A DNA stretch of 64,000 nucleotides, from NCBI RefSeq assembly GCF_002836205.1, contig NZ_PJBE01000013.1, forward strand, positions 1,054,001 to 1,118,000, written 5' to 3'. Shown here piece by piece: positions 44,964 through 54,310 of the stretch. Within the stretch, counting starts at the first letter, position 1; the number at the start of each line of letters is the position of its first letter. This DNA is from Shewanella sp. Choline-02u-19 (GTDB taxonomy: Bacteria; Pseudomonadota; Gammaproteobacteria; Enterobacterales; Shewanellaceae). The translations under genes were made by a program, and so were the position numbers. The notes beneath the pieces are model-generated. The model ran no database searches. It was not told the origin of the DNA and saw nothing but the letters and a program-made list of their open reading frames with translations.

Positions 44964-45623
44964 ATGAATAACCCTTATAAACTGTATTTAGTGACCGATG
45001 ATCAGCAAGACATTGATACGTTATGCCAAGTTGTCTCTGAGGCGGTAAAAGGTGGCGTTACTATGGTGCAAATACGTGAAAAGCACGGCAATGTACGCGC
45101 GTTTATTGAAAGAGCGGCTGCGGTCAAACAGGTATTGCAAGGCAGTGGTGTGCCATTGATTATTAATGATCGAGTCGATGTAGCATTGGCGGTTCAGGCC
45201 GATGGGGTGCACTTGGGGCAATCGGATATGCCTGCCATTGTTGCTCGTGAGCTGATTGGCGCTGATATGATATTGGGCTTGTCTGTTGAAAATGAAGCAC
45301 AGTTACATGAAGCACAAAATTTACCTGTTGATTACCTTGGGATCAGTGCTGTTTTTTCGACGCCAACGAAGACAAATATCATTAAAGAGTGGGGCATTGA
45401 AGGCTTAGCAAATGCGGTAAAAGAGAGTCGATTGCCTCTGGTTGCCATTGGAGGAATAAATGACGCTAACATTAGACAGATAGCGACTACCCAGGTTGAT
45501 GGGATTGCGCTGGTATCAGCCATTTGTCATGCTGTCTCTCCTAAACAAGCAAGCCAAGTATTGTTAGGCTTGATGGCAGCAGAAAATGATGAGTTTATTG
45601 TTCGCGATTATGACTCACCATGA
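44964..45623 (+). CDS. thiE: Thiamin-phosphate synthase ThiE
   Basis: ThiE couples HMP-PP with thiazole phosphate to give thiamin monophosphate. In 219 residues: YLVTDDQQ, VTMVQIREK, LIINDRVDVALAVQADGVHLGQSDM and GISAVFSTPTK, which line the TIM-barrel active site, are all present. The ATG at 44964 has AGG nine bases upstream; the frame also opens six codons earlier within the thiM end. It is the last gene of the unit, which ends in a weak stem-loop 180 bases later. Confidence 0.97.
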   Translation: MNNPYKLYLVTDDQQDIDTLCQVVSEAVKGGVTMVQIREKHGNVRAFIERAAAVKQVLQGSGVPLIINDRVDVALAVQADGVHLGQSDMPAIVARELIGADMILGLSVENEAQLHEAQNLPVDYLGISAVFSTPTKTNIIKEWGIEGLANAVKESRLPLVAIGGINDANIRQIATTQVDGIALVSAICHAVSPKQASQVLLGLMAAENDEFIVRDYDSP

Positions 45624-45801
45624 TTAATGAGCAGTCTAGAATAACGCTCTCATAATGATGGGATCAATAAACCCATAATGTACAGCAGATTGATAAGGTC
45701 ACTGGCGTGGTATTTCAAGCTGTGACTGCGTGAATCCTAGGCTAATCTTTTTAGACACAAGCCTGTTATAAAAAGAGCTGGTTATAAATATACATAAATA
45801 T

Positions 45802-45844
45802 AAAAGCCCCACAGCTTCTATTATCTAGAGATTGTGAGGCTTTT
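45802..45844. terminator. Terminator between thiE and the oxidoreductase gene
   Basis: AAAAGCC and GGCTTTT close a stem with inner CACA/TGTG and an A/T-rich loop; it ends with T4. It sits 26 bases from the stop of the convergent minus gene, so it may serve both. Confidence 0.65.
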
Positions 45845-45870
45845 GGGTGTTTAGAATCTTTACACTATAA

Positions 45871-46848
45871 TTACGCTGTTAGGGTGATTTTACCTACCGC
45901 TTTACCTGATCCTAGGTGATCATGTGCTTGTGCTACTTCCCAGATAGAAAAATTGCTGTTATCAATGATTGGCGTGATCTTACCTGCATCAACCAGTGCT
46001 GCAATTTCAGTTAAGATACGGCCGTGTGATCCATGGTTAATGCCGTGACATAGTGGGATCAACATTAATACACTGTGGAATGATAAGCTTTTAAGGGCCA
46101 CTTGCAGTACGTTTTCAATGGGTAAAATTGTTGTTACGTGACCATAGAATTTTGCTGCTTCAAATGACTTTTGGATGTTTTCACCAGCTACCGTATCAAA
46201 GATCTTATCAAAACCTTTGCCGCCAGTGTGTGCTTGCACATAGTCAGCCACTGTTTCTGCTGTGAAATCAACTAGGTTATCTGCACCGACTGTTTTCGCT
46301 AATTCAGCAGTCGCTGGTGAATGAGTTGATGTCACTGTGGCGCCCAGTACTTTTGCAAGTTGTACTGCGATGTGACCAACGCCACCCGTTGCACCATGAA
46401 TAAGTACGTTATCGCCAGCTTGTACATTCATTTTGTGTACAAGTGCTTCGTATGATGTGATCGCAACGAGGGGTAATGCCGCCGCTTGTTTCATGGTTAG
46501 TGTTTTTGGCTTTTGCGCCATTAAACGTGCATCTACTAACATAAACTCTGCTAGTGCACCGTCAACACCGTTAATCCCGCCTGCCATACCATAAACTTCG
46601 TCACCAATCTTGAAGTTTGCTACATCTTCACTTACTTCAACAACGATACCAGCAACATCACCGTGTAATACTTCGGGTAAGTTTGCAGACCAAGGCAGTT
46701 CAATTGAACGTAGCATAGTATCAAGTGGGTTTACGCTGGTTGCTTTTACTTCAACAACCATGTGGCCTGATTTTAATGTTGGTTTTGCTTTTTCTACTAA
46801 TTGAAAAACGTCGCTTGAACCGATTTCTTTAATGATCATTGCTTTCAT
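45871..46848 (-). CDS. Zinc-free MDR-family NAD(P)H quinone oxidoreductase-like enzyme
   Basis: A 325-residue cytoplasmic enzyme of the medium-chain dehydrogenase superfamily. It begins MKAMIIKEIGSSDVF, with the catalytic domain to about 120 and the NAD(P)H-binding Rossmann fold at LIHGATGGVGHIAVQLAKVLGA. The zinc-binding Cys/His set of true alcohol dehydrogenases is absent, so a quinone oxidoreductase or enone reductase role is more likely; the substrate is open. AAGG lies eight bases upstream of the ATG. It converges with the thi operon and is monocistronic. Confidence 0.88.
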   Translation of the reverse strand: MKAMIIKEIGSSDVFQLVEKAKPTLKSGHMVVEVKATSVNPLDTMLRSIELPWSANLPEVLHGDVAGIVVEVSEDVANFKIGDEVYGMAGGINGVDGALAEFMLVDARLMAQKPKTLTMKQAAALPLVAITSYEALVHKMNVQAGDNVLIHGATGGVGHIAVQLAKVLGATVTSTHSPATAELAKTVGADNLVDFTAETVADYVQAHTGGKGFDKIFDTVAGENIQKSFEAAKFYGHVTTILPIENVLQVALKSLSFHSVLMLIPLCHGINHGSHGRILTEIAALVDAGKITPIIDNSNFSIWEVAQAHDHLGSGKAVGKITLTA

Positions 46849-47500
46849 GGTTGCTGCCTTTTAATAGAATAGTATGGGACTTGCTTAACAAGATGGGGCT
46901 ATTCTATGTTTTGTTCAATGAACCAACCATAACCCGTGAGGCAAACCACTTTTGCTTTCTAGACAAAAATAGGGTTTAGCAAGCAAAGAAGCATAGCGAT
47001 GTACATGGCAATGGTCATCGAAAGACGCTGGGTCTATCACTCGTTGCATATGACTGCTGACAAAGGATCAGCTTGTTATTAGGTTCACAGGGTGAGTGGC
47101 GGAGCACAGTTTTAGTGCAAAGACCAACGCTACCGTGAGGGTATGAATGATGCTCGCTGTTGCTAATATTGTCCACAATCCACCGACTTACCAGCAGTAG
47201 ATAAAAATAAAGTCATCGGCACCGTCGCCGGAATAAACCCCAGCAGATATATAATGGGTTGGTAAATTTATCATTCTGCAACGGATGTTTTTGTTTGCTT
47301 TGTAATACCGACGCTGAGTAAATACGCTGTAAAAGTGGTTTTTCATTCTTTTTATGTGACCAGTACACATACTTGTATGTATTAAAATCCTTTATTTTCA
47401 GGTGACTGCATTCAACTTATTATACCCGTGCACTGCATATTGATCTGTATCATATTCGCGGTTAAAAAATCAGCACTCATACTACTAAAGGGCTATTCTT
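46849..47500. other. Intergenic region, no gene seen
   Basis: The 650 bases hold promoter space for two divergent genes. There is no clear hairpin or domain-like frame. A 60-codon minus-strand frame at 47188-47370 has no motif and no ribosome-binding site. Confidence 0.4.
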
Positions 47501-47509
47501 GGGGGGGGG
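47501..47509 (+). repeat. Poly-G tract (G9) before the DUF4382 lipoprotein gene
   Basis: Nine G in a row lie 24 bases before the ATG. The run is directly followed by TTATAGG, a possible -10 element. G-tracts of this length slip during replication, so expression could vary between cells. Confidence 0.9.
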
Positions 47510-47533
47510 TTATAGGTTCAATAATGGGGCGTT

Positions 47534-48538
47534 ATGACGATTTGTAAAACAGTGTTGGTGTTGTCCTCGGTTTTTTGGCTTGGGGCTTGTGGCAGTGATG
47601 GTGATAGCACTGTCACTGCACCGGAATTGCCTCTGGGTAAATTCTCTTTAGCCATTTCTGATTCACCTATGGCTGGGGTTTCCCATGTGGGTATGGTCAT
47701 GGGGGAACTGGTAATGACAGACGCCTCTGGCGTTATCCATAGGCATGACTTACAGAATATGGCATTTAATCTACTTGATTTTCAGGGGATTGATAGCCAT
47801 CTTATGGTCGATAGCATCGACTTGCCCTCAGGACAATACCATGATGCTTATGTCACCATTCATCAGGGTGATGGTAATCAGGGCTGCTATGTTGAAGATG
47901 GTCAGGGGCGCCACGGTTTGCATGTTGAAAATGGACAGCTGCCCATTTCAGATGTTGAGATTGTTACTGGGCAGCATCTTGCCATCACCATGGAAATTGA
48001 TTTGTATCGTGGCCTGTCTCAGGAGCAGGGACAATACAATTTAAGCCATGAAGCCATGTGGTCCATCGATAATAGCCATATGGGCCACTTGTTGGGTGAG
48101 GTAGACCCCCAATGGATTGCTGATTGTGAGACGGCTTACGCCGATCTGACCCCAGCGGGAGGCCAATTTAACCATTTGGCCTACTTGTACCCAGAACAGG
48201 TAACCAATATAAACCAAATGGCGGATATGGGAACCAATCCGCCTGCGAGTTTCACCGCCCCTACAGCGGTAAGTCCTATGATGCAGGACATCGACGGTAA
48301 CTGGCACTTTTCCATGGGCTACTTGCCAGCCGGAAACTATCGGGTTGGCTACAGCTGTTTAGGCCATTTAGATGACCCAATCGCCGATGATATCAGCAGT
48401 GGTTCGTTTGTAATGTTTAAAGATTCTGGTTCAATTACCATAGAGACTGGAACACAGGGCGGCCAGCAGACGGTACATGAGTGCGGTAATGGTAATGGTG
48501 GCCATCACGGTGGCATGCACGGCGGTATGGGCGGCTAG
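47534..48538 (+). CDS. DUF4382-domain lipoprotein with His/Gly-rich tail
   Basis: A 334-residue lipoprotein: MTICKTVLVLSSVFWLGAC with lipobox LGAC (Cys19). The mature part opens GKFSLAISDSPMAGVSHVGM, typical of the DUF4382 beta-sandwich domain (to about residue 190); the rest has an Ig-like carrier fold. The last 17 residues are Gly/His/Met rich (GGHHGGMHGGMGG), as in metal-binding tails. The exact role is unknown; DUF4382 proteins are surface lipoproteins with no defined activity. The ATG has GGGG four bases upstream. It stands alone, with a G9 tract just before it. Confidence 0.85.
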   Translation: MTICKTVLVLSSVFWLGACGSDGDSTVTAPELPLGKFSLAISDSPMAGVSHVGMVMGELVMTDASGVIHRHDLQNMAFNLLDFQGIDSHLMVDSIDLPSGQYHDAYVTIHQGDGNQGCYVEDGQGRHGLHVENGQLPISDVEIVTGQHLAITMEIDLYRGLSQEQGQYNLSHEAMWSIDNSHMGHLLGEVDPQWIADCETAYADLTPAGGQFNHLAYLYPEQVTNINQMADMGTNPPASFTAPTAVSPMMQDIDGNWHFSMGYLPAGNYRVGYSCLGHLDDPIADDISSGSFVMFKDSGSITIETGTQGGQQTVHECGNGNGGHHGGMHGGMGG

Positions 48539-48849
48539 CGATGATGAGTCAGGCTCTGATTCACTTTTGGAGCCTGGAACACAAAGTCCCTTGGTGTTCA
48601 CAGACAATTAGTTTTCTCTGTAACAGGCTATTGCACGTTAGCATGTTAGAAGCCCTGCATTTTCTTAATGGGTAACATGGATGGCTTGTTAGTGGCTATC
48701 GTTGCTCCTTATTGATGACTTCTAGCCAACGGATCAGTTAATCACATTGAATGTGAAATACTTTTTTTAGAAATACCAAAGAGGTTATCCTTCTTCTAAC
48801 CTTATAGATAAGCCATGAAAAGTGAATACTATCATTAGAAGGATGGAAC
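48539..48849. other. Intergenic region, no gene seen
   Basis: A seven-base inverted repeat CAGGCTC / GAGCCTG (48550-48576) may be a weak end signal of the lipoprotein gene, although no T run follows. The next gene's AAGG site is at 48838-48841. Confidence 0.35.
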
Positions 48850-50394
48850 ATGAGTAAACCTATTGTTGCAGACAACAAACCAATCAAAGTCGAACTGATC
48901 AAAGATAAGGAATATTATTTCTGTACCTGTGGTCGGTCCAAAAACCAACCCTTTTGTGATGGGACTCATGCCGGAACGGACTTCAAACCTAAGAGTTTTA
49001 TAGCTCAAGATAGCGGCGATGCCTATCTTTGCTGCTGTAAACACAGCGCAAACTTGCCCTTTTGTGACGGTTCTCATAAGCAGTTCTCTAATGGGCAAGT
49101 GGGACACGAAGGCCCAGGGCTGCAGATCACCATCGCAGGCGAGGAGCCTGTCGCTACGGCAACCAAAGAGGAACCGACGGTCGAGTTTATCCATCAGCTC
49201 GCACGTGAAGGGCTGTCTAAGATGGGACACCACGGGCCAATGACATCAATGGGAGTACCAAGGTATCTGCTACCGCACTGGGACGACTTGCAAGTCATGG
49301 TGGCACAGATGGCAAAACAACCTTTACAGGAAGATGTATCTGTCAGCACCGAGTTGGTGATTGGCCCACTCGCAAGAAAACCCCTTAAATTGAATATTCC
49401 ACTGCTTGTATCAGATATGAGCTTTGGCGCTTTGTCTGAAGAGGCTAAGATTGCACTGGCCACCGGAGCCGAGTTAGCTGGAACGGGGATATGTTCAGGT
49501 GAAGGAGGGATGCTGCCGGAAGAGCAGGCAGCAAACTCGCGCTATTTCTACGAATTTGCCAGCGCCGGTTTTGGTTATGATGAGTCCAAGTTAAAAGGGG
49601 TACAAGCGTTTCATTTTAAAGGAGGGCAAGGCGCTAAAACAGGGACGGGCGGTCATCTACCGGGCAACAAAAATATTGGTAAAATTGCCGAGGTTCGTGG
49701 CATCGAAGCGGGAACCGCTGCAGTTTCTCCGCCGACCTTTAAAGATCTTCATAGCGCTAACGATTTTAAGCGATTTGCTGATAGGGTTCGCGAGGTAACG
49801 GGAGGCATTCCCATCGGCTTTAAACTCAGCGCCAACCATATTGAAGATGATATTCAATTCGCATTAGATGCTAGCGCTGATTATATCATCCTCGATGGCC
49901 GTGGTGGTGGCACTGGCGCGGCGCCAGAGATGTTTAGAGATCATATTAGTGTGCCAACCATTCCCGCGTTAGCACGCGCAAGAGCTTACCTTGATAAGCA
50001 AGGTGTTAGTGGAAAAGTCACCTTGATAGTCACAGGCGGGCTTCGTGTACCTATGGATTTTGTTAAGGCAATGGCGTTGGGAGCCGATGGCGTCGCGATA
50101 TCAAATAGTGCGATGCAGTCGATTGGTTGTGTCGCTGCTAGGATGTGTCATACCAATAACTGCCCGGCAGGCATTGCGACGCAAAAGGCGGATCTAAGAC
50201 AAAGGCTTAATGTGACTAAAGCATCAAAGCAGTTGCAGAATTTCTTTGAAGCTTCAGTTGAGCTGATGCAAGTGATGTCGAGAGCGTGTGGTCATGATGA
50301 TTTAAACAAATTCAACCAACACGACCTTGCCACTTGGAATAAAGAGATGGCAGAACTATCGGGTGTTAAATACTCTGGATTGACCAAGTTTTAG
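48850..50394 (+). CDS. Double-CDGSH / glutamate-synthase-like FMN fusion protein
   Basis: A 514-residue cytoplasmic protein combining two modules. Residues 20-85 carry two CDGSH iron-sulfur motifs (CTCGRSKNQPFCDGTH and CCCKHSANLPFCDGSH), each a potential 2Fe-2S site with three Cys and one His. Residues about 110-500 form the FMN-binding glutamate synthase alpha-like barrel: PLLVSDMSFGALS, KGGQGAKTGTGGHLPG, GFKLSANHIEDD, LDGRGGGTGAAPE and CHTNNCPAGIATQ. The amidotransferase domain is absent, so ammonia-linked or other amino transfer is unlikely to be typical. The electron path from the clusters to FMN is inferred. The start has AAGG eight bases upstream. A terminator follows. Confidence 0.92.
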   Translation: MSKPIVADNKPIKVELIKDKEYYFCTCGRSKNQPFCDGTHAGTDFKPKSFIAQDSGDAYLCCCKHSANLPFCDGSHKQFSNGQVGHEGPGLQITIAGEEPVATATKEEPTVEFIHQLAREGLSKMGHHGPMTSMGVPRYLLPHWDDLQVMVAQMAKQPLQEDVSVSTELVIGPLARKPLKLNIPLLVSDMSFGALSEEAKIALATGAELAGTGICSGEGGMLPEEQAANSRYFYEFASAGFGYDESKLKGVQAFHFKGGQGAKTGTGGHLPGNKNIGKIAEVRGIEAGTAAVSPPTFKDLHSANDFKRFADRVREVTGGIPIGFKLSANHIEDDIQFALDASADYIILDGRGGGTGAAPEMFRDHISVPTIPALARARAYLDKQGVSGKVTLIVTGGLRVPMDFVKAMALGADGVAISNSAMQSIGCVAARMCHTNNCPAGIATQKADLRQRLNVTKASKQLQNFFEASVELMQVMSRACGHDDLNKFNQHDLATWNKEMAELSGVKYSGLTKF

Positions 50395-50465
50395 CATGGA
50401 GCAGTAATGATTTTTAATTTTATCAGTATGTTACATGATATCGGAATCAACCAGCTTAACTAGTG

Positions 50466-50506
50466 AATAAAGGCTCCTTGCTAAAGATTAGCAAAGAGCT
50501 TTTATT
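50466..50506. terminator. Long hairpin after the CDGSH fusion gene
   Basis: Nineteen-base arms AATAAAGGCTCCTTGCTAA / TTAGCAAAGAGCTTTTATT with a three-base loop; 17 standard pairs plus one wobble. It ends in T-rich bases and likely stops the plus-strand gene; the DHH gene on the minus strand ends 270 bases to the right. Confidence 0.7.
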
Positions 50507-50774
50507 CGTTTACTTGAGAGTGGTTAACTGGCTTTATTTATACAGATGAGCAACAAAGACGTATATGAACATTCCCACAGAGCCTAGGCATTACACTTAC
50601 AATAGCCATGCCTTTGTGGGGGGCTTGACGAATATATTCAATGAGTTTTAAATCTTAGTGACGCTTAAATAGGACTCATTATTTAGTGTTCTAAGCATGT
50701 GCAATCTCCCTTTACAAAGCAAATAAAGTTAAAGGATATTGCTACAAATTTTGACTGAACTTTGATGCTACTTA

Positions 50775-51782
50775 CTATTGGGTTGTACTTAAATTCAAAC
50801 TTCTCAATGCTAAAATTGAATCGATGATGGGAGATAAATGAACGTTTTCGTTATCGACAAATTTATCAAAAAAATCTTTAAAAACAATGCCGCCAGCCAT
50901 ATGTGGATGTCCTCCCCCAAAGCCTATATTTTTGAAGTTCAATTGTTCTCTCATAATTTTAGCAACATCGACATGTTCACATTCAGAGCGTAACGATAAT
51001 TGTATCCCCTGATTATTAGACTGTGCCACGACAACGACATCAAGCTCGTTGACAGTCAGTAGAAAGTCTCCAAGAATTCCCAACATATTTTTAGGGCAGT
51101 CTATAGAGACAGTTGCTAAACCCACCCCTTTATTCTGTTCAACAGACTGGCAAACATGCTCAAACAATTTTAGCTCTGTATAAGTAATTTCATTTCGGCA
51201 AATTTTATTAACTAATGCTAGATCTGCACATTGATTAAACACAATAAAAGCTTTTAGGTCCGCAGAACAAACACCACGGGTTAAATGTGCGGTATCAATC
51301 TTAAGACCAACGAGCAGCGCAGTAGCGACTTTTCTAGGGATATTGATATTTAAATCCTGAAAATATTCAAATATTATTGATGCAGTTGCCCCATAGTTTT
51401 CCCTAACATCACAAAACCATAAGTTTTTTGGCGGCGTCACAACATGATGATCAATAACGGCAATTTCTTCCCCTGGCATATCGGTAACATTTCTTTCCCC
51501 AATACAACCATCGATAGTTATGATTTTATCCATAGGAGTCAACTGAGCTTTGCTGCAATGCGTTACTGGTATATCTAGCCACTCAATCATATTGGATAAA
51601 GAGATCCGATCAATTTCGCCATTATATACAATGAGTGAATCTATCCCCAGTTCCTTAAGTAGGTATGACATTGCATAGGCCGATGCAATCGCATCATGGT
51701 CTGGGAAATCATGAGCTTGAATAACGACGCGCTGTAAAGAAGATAACTTTTGTATAAAATTAATTAATGTAGTTTTTTTCAT
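50775..51782 (-). CDS. DHH-family phosphoesterase (NrnA/RecJ-like)
   Basis: A 335-residue cytoplasmic phosphoesterase. The DHH domain shows AHDFPDHDAIASA (motif I), IDGC, VIDHHV (DHH motif) and GLKIDT; the C-terminal DHHA1 domain has FGGGHPHMAGG. Members hydrolyse nano-RNA, pAp or cyclic dinucleotides, and which applies cannot be decided here. The ATG has only a poor ribosome-binding site. It is monocistronic on the minus strand, next to the two-component and Ktr genes, and the spacing suggests no shared operon. Confidence 0.88.
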   Translation of the reverse strand: MKKTTLINFIQKLSSLQRVVIQAHDFPDHDAIASAYAMSYLLKELGIDSLIVYNGEIDRISLSNMIEWLDIPVTHCSKAQLTPMDKIITIDGCIGERNVTDMPGEEIAVIDHHVVTPPKNLWFCDVRENYGATASIIFEYFQDLNINIPRKVATALLVGLKIDTAHLTRGVCSADLKAFIVFNQCADLALVNKICRNEITYTELKLFEHVCQSVEQNKGVGLATVSIDCPKNMLGILGDFLLTVNELDVVVVAQSNNQGIQLSLRSECEHVDVAKIMREQLNFKNIGFGGGHPHMAGGIVFKDFFDKFVDNENVHLSPIIDSILALRSLNLSTTQ

Positions 51783-52469
51783 TATATTATTTACTTTATT
51801 AATTTTTAATCAGTGAGGTCATGGATAAGTGAGGGCAGAGCAAACTTTTCAAATTTCAAAAAATTCAGACCCGCTATCCTATTTTTAGTTTGAAATGCTT
51901 TAGTGAGATTTAAATGGAAGGCTTTAGCGCTTCGAGTCGGTACTTAATGATAAGAACCTTGTTTAGTGACCCTTTGGCTAATGCTTCGTCCTTGACTCTT
52001 GCTGTTCATTGACAGCTAGCATTCCTTTGTTTTACCGACAATAACCTACTTTTATCAAGGTTTCCATGGCTCTTGCTTAAAGAGTTCATTCTACTTTCGC
52101 CTTTCCTCCTGAAACATTAAAGTCGAATATTCCAAAGTATCGATATCCCCGCAAAAGCTTGCCAACTAGCATGGGTGGCTTATTCGTTTTATTTGATTCT
52201 ATCTTTCCTCGGTTAACTGTGAAATTGAGTAACTAATTCATTGGGATTGTCATATGTGTAGATACACTTTGGGACGGGATATACTTACCCAACATCAATG
52301 ACATTTAAACTTCACGGCAATTGAATAATGTACATGCCAAACAGTGAAAAGCTAGAATTGTACGTGCTAAAAAGGCTACTACTTTGCTAGTTTTACGTTT
52401 TTTTTACGCGAAGAGATGAATAGCATTTGCTAGAGTAATACCTAAGGCAACCACTTTAGTATTCTCTAT
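51783..52469. other. Intergenic region with fragment of a decayed repeat
   Basis: No intact gene. A segment near 52169-52190 matches 19 of 20 bases with a segment at 58596-58615 on the opposite strand. The remaining sequence is A/T rich and probably holds the control of the Kdp-like and Ktr genes. Confidence 0.4.
52141..52205 (+). repeat. Short copy of a shared repeat, degraded
   Basis: GCATGGGTGGCTTATT-C-GTT matches the minus strand at 58596-58615 with one mismatch. Flanks (AGCTTGCCAACTA versus CTTAGCCCACTATCAT) resemble each other with an indel. It lies in an otherwise gene-free gap. Confidence 0.5.
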
Positions 52470-53489
52470 ATGACAATGTATTGGTTTCAGAATCGCTATT
52501 TGTTTTCATTTTTTATATTCGCAGCCGCGATTGTTGTATCGCAGGGTGTAGATCTATGGCTAGGCTCTACCATTGCAGTTTTATTGATACTTCAACTTTC
52601 AATAGTGATTATTGCTTTTCAGTGCAATTCTAGAATGGCTTATATCGTCGCTATTCTAGAAGCATTAAGTTTTAATTTTTTCTTTACAACCCCTCGTCAT
52701 TCACTTCAGATGTTTCATCTTGATGATTCTATCAATCTCGTGGTGTTCCTTGTTGTTGCGTTTACAACGAGCCAATTGGCAGAACGTTACCGTCGTCAGC
52801 AAGACGAGCTAAAACAGGCTCAACTTCGCAATCAAATATTACTTTCGGTATCTCATGATTTGAGAACACCTTTAGCGGGTATTATCGGTAATTTAACTAC
52901 CCTAAAAGAATACCTATTTCTACTCAGTGATAAAGAAAAGTATCAACTACTTGATAGTGCGACGATAGAGAGCCATCGGCTACACCAGTATATAGAAAAT
53001 CTATTACAAGCGACTAAATTACAGCACGGAGCAATGGTGGTTAGAAAAAGCCAAGAATCTCTCATCAATATCTTGAACAATGTTATCGATCGCTTTGATA
53101 TTTCATCAGAGCTGATAGTCGTTACTGTAGAGGGCGCTATCGACTCTGTATCTGTAAGCCGATCCTTAATTGAACAAGCTTTCTTTAATGTCCTAGATAA
53201 CGCACTTCGCTACTCTCCAAAGGGATCTTTTGTAGAAGTGGTAGTTCGTCAGGAAACGGGCTTTGTTGTCGTTGATATACATAATGACGGCCAGTCACCT
53301 AATGCTGGAGAATCAGAGCTAATGTTTAAGCTATTTTATTCTGGGGATAAAACTAAGAATGCTGATTCTGGTTCAGGGCTCGGCCTTGCAGTAGCAAAAG
53401 GAGTGATCACTGCTCATGAAGGATCCATTGAGTGTATTGAGGTCAAAAAAGGCTGTCTGATACGAATTTGTCTACCTTTAGGCAGCTAA
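52470..53489 (+). CDS. KdpD-like sensor histidine kinase, short form
   Basis: A 339-residue kinase. The first 100 residues are four membrane helices of the DUF4118 type, as in the centre of KdpD. The kinase has the H-box LSVSHDLRTPLAGIIG (His129), N-box FFNVLDNALRYSPKG and G2-box GSGLGLAVAKG. The large N-terminal KdpD and USP parts of Escherichia KdpD are absent, so sensing differs. Ten bases separate it from the response regulator gene, and ktrA/ktrB follow. This suggests potassium or osmotic input to the Ktr system; input is not shown directly. Confidence 0.9.
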   Translation: MTMYWFQNRYLFSFFIFAAAIVVSQGVDLWLGSTIAVLLILQLSIVIIAFQCNSRMAYIVAILEALSFNFFFTTPRHSLQMFHLDDSINLVVFLVVAFTTSQLAERYRRQQDELKQAQLRNQILLSVSHDLRTPLAGIIGNLTTLKEYLFLLSDKEKYQLLDSATIESHRLHQYIENLLQATKLQHGAMVVRKSQESLINILNNVIDRFDISSELIVVTVEGAIDSVSVSRSLIEQAFFNVLDNALRYSPKGSFVEVVVRQETGFVVVDIHNDGQSPNAGESELMFKLFYSGDKTKNADSGSGLGLAVAKGVITAHEGSIECIEVKKGCLIRICLPLGS

Positions 53490-53498
53490 GGATACAAT

Positions 53499-54194
53499 AT
53501 GAGCTATAAAGTTTTAGTCGTCGATGACGAGCCACAAATTCATACCTTTATCCGTATATCTTTGGCAGCAGAGGGTTTTGAATATATAGGTGCTGATAGC
53601 GTTGCTGAGGGAGTAGAGATGTTTAAAAGTTACGCCCCCCATTTAGTTGTACTCGACCTTGGTTTACCTGATGGCGATGGTATAAACCTGCTATCAATCA
53701 TTCGCCAAACGAGCAAAACACCAGTATTGATTTTGACTGCCCGAGATCAAGAGGATGAAAAAATTCGCTTACTTGAAGCTGGCGCGAATGATTATTTGAG
53801 TAAACCTTTTGGAGTTCGTGAACTTATCGTAAGGATTAAAGTGCTAGTGCGAGATCTAATTAGTGATACTAACTTGGATGACATGCAATGTTTTGGTGCG
53901 TTGAAGATGAAAAAAAGTACGAATCAAGTTTGGTTATCGGCGTTAGAAATAGAGCTAACGAGGAAAGAATTCGCCTTTATGGGGATGTTAATGAAACACC
54001 CAGGGAGATTGGTTAAACAGTCGGACTTACTGCAACAGATCTGGGGCAATACTCATACTGAGGACACGCACTATTTACGAGTCTTGGTAAGCCATTTACG
54101 CAAAAAACTCAATGACGGCGCTGATGAACAGCAAGTAATAAAGACAGAAGCGGGAGTGGGGTATCGATTGGTGTTTATGGGGGCGAAGGTGTGA
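53499..54194 (+). CDS. OmpR/KdpE-like response regulator
   Basis: A 231-residue regulator. The receiver carries VLVVDDEPQIH, the phosphorylation Asp53 (VVLDLGLPDGDG) and the Lys in LSKPFGVREL. The winged-helix domain (about 130-227) shows RKEFAFMGMLMKHPGRLVKQSDLLQQIWG and HYLRVLVSHLRKKLN, typical of the KdpE subgroup. It should be phosphorylated by the kinase encoded directly before. The ktrA gene starts 116 bases later, and is the likely target. Confidence 0.93.
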   Translation: MSYKVLVVDDEPQIHTFIRISLAAEGFEYIGADSVAEGVEMFKSYAPHLVVLDLGLPDGDGINLLSIIRQTSKTPVLILTARDQEDEKIRLLEAGANDYLSKPFGVRELIVRIKVLVRDLISDTNLDDMQCFGALKMKKSTNQVWLSALEIELTRKEFAFMGMLMKHPGRLVKQSDLLQQIWGNTHTEDTHYLRVLVSHLRKKLNDGADEQQVIKTEAGVGYRLVFMGAKV

Positions 54195-54310
54195 TTATTA
54201 GCTCTTAAAGTACGCTGATTTTAAAGCACCCTATGATGATAGGTTACTTAGATTGTGGAGCCGTTCTGGCGATATAAATTCCGCATTTGAACAATAAGAA
54301 AGGTAAAACC

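Noticed and set aside
47188..47370. 60-codon minus-strand frame before the DUF4382 gene
   Set aside because: No motif, poor start context, and rare-residue-rich composition; considered chance.
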